NCBI GenBank assembly: GCA_016196035.1
Contig: JACPYM010000034.1
Span: 1 to 64,000, forward strand
Reading direction: 5' to 3'
DNA from: Acidobacteriota bacterium
Lineage (GTDB): Bacteria; Acidobacteriota; Blastocatellia; RBC074
DNA length: 64,000 nucleotides
Position 1 is the first letter of the stretch, and the number at the start of each line of letters is the position of its first letter. Below are positions 63,401-64,000 of this stretch, piece after piece. Made by a program: the position numbers and the translations under genes. The notes below the pieces were generated by a model. That model saw nothing but the letters and a program-made list of their open reading frames with translations. It was not told the origin of the DNA and did not search any database.

Positions 63401-63763
63401 ATGACAAGCACCTCCGCACAACTGGCCCCAATCGGCTCGCAACGTTTTATTGATTTGGTGGCGTTGGACTATCACCGTCTCGTGGCGGAACGTTTGCGAA
63501 CCGACCCCGACAAAGTCTTGCGTGAGGCCCGCGAGAACTTGTGGCGTTGGCTGCCGGTTCACGCAGGCAGTGGTTCAGAATTGGCGCTGTTGGAATGGCA
63601 GCAACTGCTTGACACCAAAACCGTACCGGAACTCATTGCCATCATTCTGGAAGATTCTGATGAAGGGCAGCGGTTACGCTCTTCGACGCCTTTTGCCGGC
63701 TTGCTTTCGTTGGAAGAAAGTCGCGCACTCTGGAAACGCCATGCGGAAGCCAGCCTTTATTGA
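63401..63763 (+). CDS. Small partner protein of a nucleotidyltransferase module, copy 2
   Basis: 120 aa from the ATG at 63401 (MTSTSAQ, like MTNTAAQ in copy 1; an ATG at 63392 is possible). Conserved with copy 1 in WRWLPVHAGS and EDSDEGQRLRSSTPFAG. Helical throughout. Its end overlaps the next gene by 23 bp, which implies translational coupling to the nucleotidyltransferase. Confidence 0.75.
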   Translation: MTSTSAQLAPIGSQRFIDLVALDYHRLVAERLRTDPDKVLREARENLWRWLPVHAGSGSELALLEWQQLLDTKTVPELIAIILEDSDEGQRLRSSTPFAGLLSLEESRALWKRHAEASLY

Positions 63764-64000
63764 ACTGATTCAGCAAGTCAGAGCTATCACCGGCACAGTT
63801 GAGTTGGTCATTGTCGGCTCGCATTGTTTGTATGCCGTAACAGAACAAGTGCCGGAGGTGGTAGCACGATCAGTCGAAGCGGATTTTTTGCTCGGTCCGT
63901 ACAGCTTGGAATTGATGATACAGGTCAATGCCGACCTTGGTGTTGCCAGTCCTTATTTCAAGGAATACGGCAATTATGCCGATGCTTTAGGTCTGGCAAG
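63741..64000 (+). CDS. DUF6036-like nucleotidyltransferase, N-terminal part (cut by window end)
   Basis: The ATG at 63741 is overlapped by the preceding gene. The visible 86 codons read MRKPAFIELIQQVRAITG, then the nucleotidyltransferase-type core VIVGSHCLYAV (GS) and SVEADFLLG (ExD), then NADLGVASPYFKEYGNYAD. It is the intact paralogue of the pseudogene at 57258. The C-terminal half lies outside the window. It is probably the effector of a two-gene module with the 120-aa partner. Confidence 0.75.
   Translation, partial: MRKPAFIELIQQVRAITGTVELVIVGSHCLYAVTEQVPEVVARSVEADFLLGPYSLELMIQVNADLGVASPYFKEYGNYADALGLA

Overview
The window reads as one contig of a mid-to-high GC, Gram-negative soil or freshwater bacterium. 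Several things point to Acidobacteriota, probably the Blastocatellia: a Rieske/cytochrome b pair with a cytochrome c tail, a twin-arginine Gfo/Idh/MocA enzyme, secreted S9 peptidases, and a very large load of palindromic repeats. This placement is an inference from gene style; no rRNA or marker gene is present.

Layout. 0.2-5.3 kb: aldo/keto reductase, membrane dipeptidase and a large YfhO-like membrane protein. 5.6-14.3 kb: a tightly coupled nine-gene operon on the minus strand with two acyltransferase-like proteins, an AurF-type diiron oxygenase, a fatty acid desaturase, a hexapeptide-repeat protein, a PAP2 enzyme, a Rieske oxygenase, a SnoaL-like protein and a GH3-type acyl-amide synthetase. 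It looks like an uncharacterised lipid-amide pathway without PKS or NRPS. 14.4-15.8 kb: two decayed IS5-type transposase copies. 15.8-18.7 kb: two tandem B12-binding radical SAM proteins. 19-29 kb: a membrane MutS homologue, a nucleotidyltransferase-like protein, an S9 peptidase fused to a D-aminoacylase-type amidohydrolase through a linker encoded by a repeat element, a Uma2 protein, a TonB-family protein and tRNA-Leu(UAA).

29.7-49.5 kb is a surface polysaccharide locus. Its minus arm encodes an ABC exporter (permease plus an ATPase fused to a methyltransferase), two methyltransferases and UDP-GlcNAc 2-epimerase. Its plus arm encodes multidomain glycosyltransferases, an O-acyltransferase and methyltransferases. 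The 42.5-48.1 kb part is visibly richer in A+T, which suggests transfer. 49.9-56.9 kb holds small proteins, a Rieske/cytochrome b module, an ECF sigma factor and an oxidoreductase.

56.9-64 kb is a repeat-rich end. It holds two paralogous copies of a two-gene module (small protein plus DUF6036-like nucleotidyltransferase; the first copy is decayed), an ECF sigma gene split by a MITE-like element with an exact 8-bp target duplication, two more such elements with 8-bp duplications, and tandem FNR-like boxes. It ends with a small cluster (NNMT-type methyltransferase, ornithine decarboxylase-like enzyme, GNAT-like protein, arginine amidinotransferase) that looks like a guanidino-metabolite pathway.

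The two most promising undescribed systems are the 5.6-14.3 kb operon and the 59.2-63.3 kb guanidine cluster. The best-supported structural discovery is the set of non-autonomous elements that make 8-bp target duplications.
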